A stretch of 16,284 bases of DNA from an uncultured Kiloniellales bacterium. GTDB lineage: Bacteria > Pseudomonadota > Alphaproteobacteria > Kiloniellales > JAKSDN01. A model generated the notes under the pieces. That model was given only the letters and a program-made list of their open reading frames with translations, was not told the DNA's origin and searched no databases. A program made the position numbers and the translations under genes. The stretch lies in the NCBI GenBank assembly GCA_947259625.1, contig CAMYMY010000080.1, forward strand, positions 1-16,284, read 5' to 3'. Of this stretch, positions 15,121 to 16,284 are shown one piece after another. Every line of letters starts with the position of its first letter. Position 1 is the stretch's first letter.

Positions 15121-16284
15121 TCAGAGGCCGCGGCTGTGGTGCTTGGCGATCTTGGCCAGGATGGCGTTACGCAGGTACTCGAGCGAGGCCTCGGGCAGGC
15201 CGCGGCCGAAGGCGAGCGTCTGCCGGTCGCCTTGGATCAGGACCGCGGGACGGCGGTTCTCGTGCTCGCACGCGACCCTGACGGCCTCGACCTCGGCGGC
15301 CTCCAACGAGCGGCCCCGGCCCTCGCCCCAGGGACCGATGGTCGTCACAGTGAGCCCGTCCGGGGCGATGCGCAGGCGCCGCCGCGTCAGCCGGTCCCAG
15401 ACCAGGCCGGCCACGACAAGCACCCCGAAGAAGACCCCCATGGCGCCGACGACAAGGCGCCCCATCTCGTCCACGGCGTCGCCCTCGCTCAGGAAGAAGC
15501 CGACATAGACGAAGGCCGCCGGAAAGGCGAGGAACACCAGCGTGCCGAGGAGCGAGACCTGCGGCCGGGTACGGGTCGCCACGACGGCTTCACCCTCGAT
15601 GTCGACCGCCAGGCCCTCCGCACGCTGCTTCAGGACATCGTAGTCGACCGCGACCTTGCCCTCGTCGATCAGCTCGGCGACCGGCTTGTCCAGGTCCTCG
15701 ACCTCGCGCGCGACCACGCCGCCCTCGCCCTCCTCGAGCGCCGGCAGCCTCAGCCAGCGGGCATAGGCCTCCCACTTGGCGCGCCAGCCCTCCTGGCGGC
15801 GCGCGGTGTAGAGGTTGATCGTCCGCTTGGGGTCGCCGTGCAGGAGCTCGACCAGATAGAGCGTGTAGTTGCTGTTCTTTGTGTGGACCCGGCGCGAGCG
15901 GCTGAGCACGCCGCGATAGGCAGTCAGCGGCTCCTGCCAGGACCTCGCGCCGAAGAGGCCACGCTCTGCGACCGCGACGAACAACCCGTCGAGCGTCACG
16001 GTCTTGCGCCAGAGCAGCCGGTGCAGTCCGTAGAGCACGATACCGACGCCGATGACGGGGAACAGCAGGAACAGCCAGTTCTCGGGCCGGCTCAGGTCCG
16101 GCGCGCCCTGCTGCATCATGCCGAAGACCGGAAACCCGCCCCAGACCGCGCCGAAGACCGTAATGAAAAGGCCGGCGAAGAGACTGCCCTTATGGGTCAC
16201 CTCGACCGGCCAGGCGCCGATCGGCACCTCGGCGTGCCAGTGGCGGCGCAGATGGCCGAAGCTGGCTCGGCCCTTCGCGGACTG
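15121..16284 (-). CDS. Unknown four-span membrane protein (5' partial)
   Basis: The visible part is 387 residues and the frame is open to the right edge, so the start probably lies outside; GTG 16227 is possible, but the 19 residues before it look protein-like. Two membrane helices (about visible residues 34-56 and 70-91) are followed by a soluble domain of about 150 residues, two more helices (about 242-263 and 272-294) and a C-terminal soluble domain of about 90 residues. The first soluble part contains SNYTLYLVELLHGDPKRTIN, a strand-rich stretch like that of PH-like membrane-protein domains, and an acidic EEGEGG linker. I do not recognise the family. It is on the same strand as the octaheme operon but separated by 383 bp, and no terminator was found between them. 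Confidence 0.75.
   Translation of the reverse strand, partial: QSAKGRASFGHLRRHWHAEVPIGAWPVEVTHKGSLFAGLFITVFGAVWGGFPVFGMMQQGAPDLSRPENWLFLLFPVIGVGIVLYGLHRLLWRKTVTLDGLFVAVAERGLFGARSWQEPLTAYRGVLSRSRRVHTKNSNYTLYLVELLHGDPKRTINLYTARRQEGWRAKWEAYARWLRLPALEEGEGGVVAREVEDLDKPVAELIDEGKVAVDYDVLKQRAEGLAVDIEGEAVVATRTRPQVSLLGTLVFLAFPAAFVYVGFFLSEGDAVDEMGRLVVGAMGVFFGVLVVAGLVWDRLTRRRLRIAPDGLTVTTIGPWGEGRGRSLEAAEVEAVRVACEHENRRPAVLIQGDRQTLAFGRGLPEASLEYLRNAILAKIAKHHSRGL

Overview
The window is about 16.3 kb of GC-rich DNA with codon use and gene families typical of an alphaproteobacterium. A Rhodospirillales-type organism is likely. That is an inference from a receiver domain of the Magnetospirillum-like style, a CpaA/TadV-type prepilin peptidase, and the style of the GT-C glycosyltransferases. 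No rRNA, tRNA, insertion sequence, integrase or CRISPR array was seen.

Layout: (1) 1-621 (+) is the 3' part of a CaiD-like enoyl-CoA hydratase/isomerase, cut by the window edge. (2) 637-4961 (-) is a tightly packed four-gene operon read leftwards: a GT2 polyprenyl-phosphate glycosyltransferase, a SAM methyltransferase, and two tandem GT87/DUF2029 membrane glycosyltransferase paralogs. The joints are a 4-nt overlap, an 8-nt overlap and an 11-nt gap. (3) 5354-7173 (+), divergent from the operon, is a GT-C (STT3/PglB-like) membrane glycosyltransferase. It appears broken by a frameshift near 5490-5520, exactly where the family's first acidic loop should be. Together (2) and (3) look like a polyprenyl-phosphate-sugar glycan assembly locus: GT2 would load a sugar on the lipid, and the GT87 and GT-C enzymes would spend it on the periplasmic side.

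(4) 7462-11956 (+) begins after an AT-rich regulatory gap containing several palindromes. It holds a receiver-PAS-HATPase protein that keeps the kinase ATP-binding boxes but has no histidine in its DHp region. A BTAD/SARP-like regulator follows with a TGATG overlap; it has a long helical TPR-like C-terminus and no ATPase domain. A small prepilin peptidase comes next. The first two genes are the best candidate for an unusual signalling pair. (5) 11980-12207 (-) is a small one-span membrane protein of unknown role.

(6) 12499-14737 (-) is a two-gene respiratory operon. It encodes an octaheme c-type cytochrome of the tetrathionate-reductase (OTR) family with a signal peptide and a C-terminal membrane anchor, and a four-helix cytochrome b561-like protein. 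It ends in a strong intrinsic terminator (12445-12474). A 383-bp upstream gap contains an FNR/CRP-family-like box at 15008-15021, consistent with low-oxygen control. (7) 15121-16284 (-) is an unrecognised four-span membrane protein running off the right edge.
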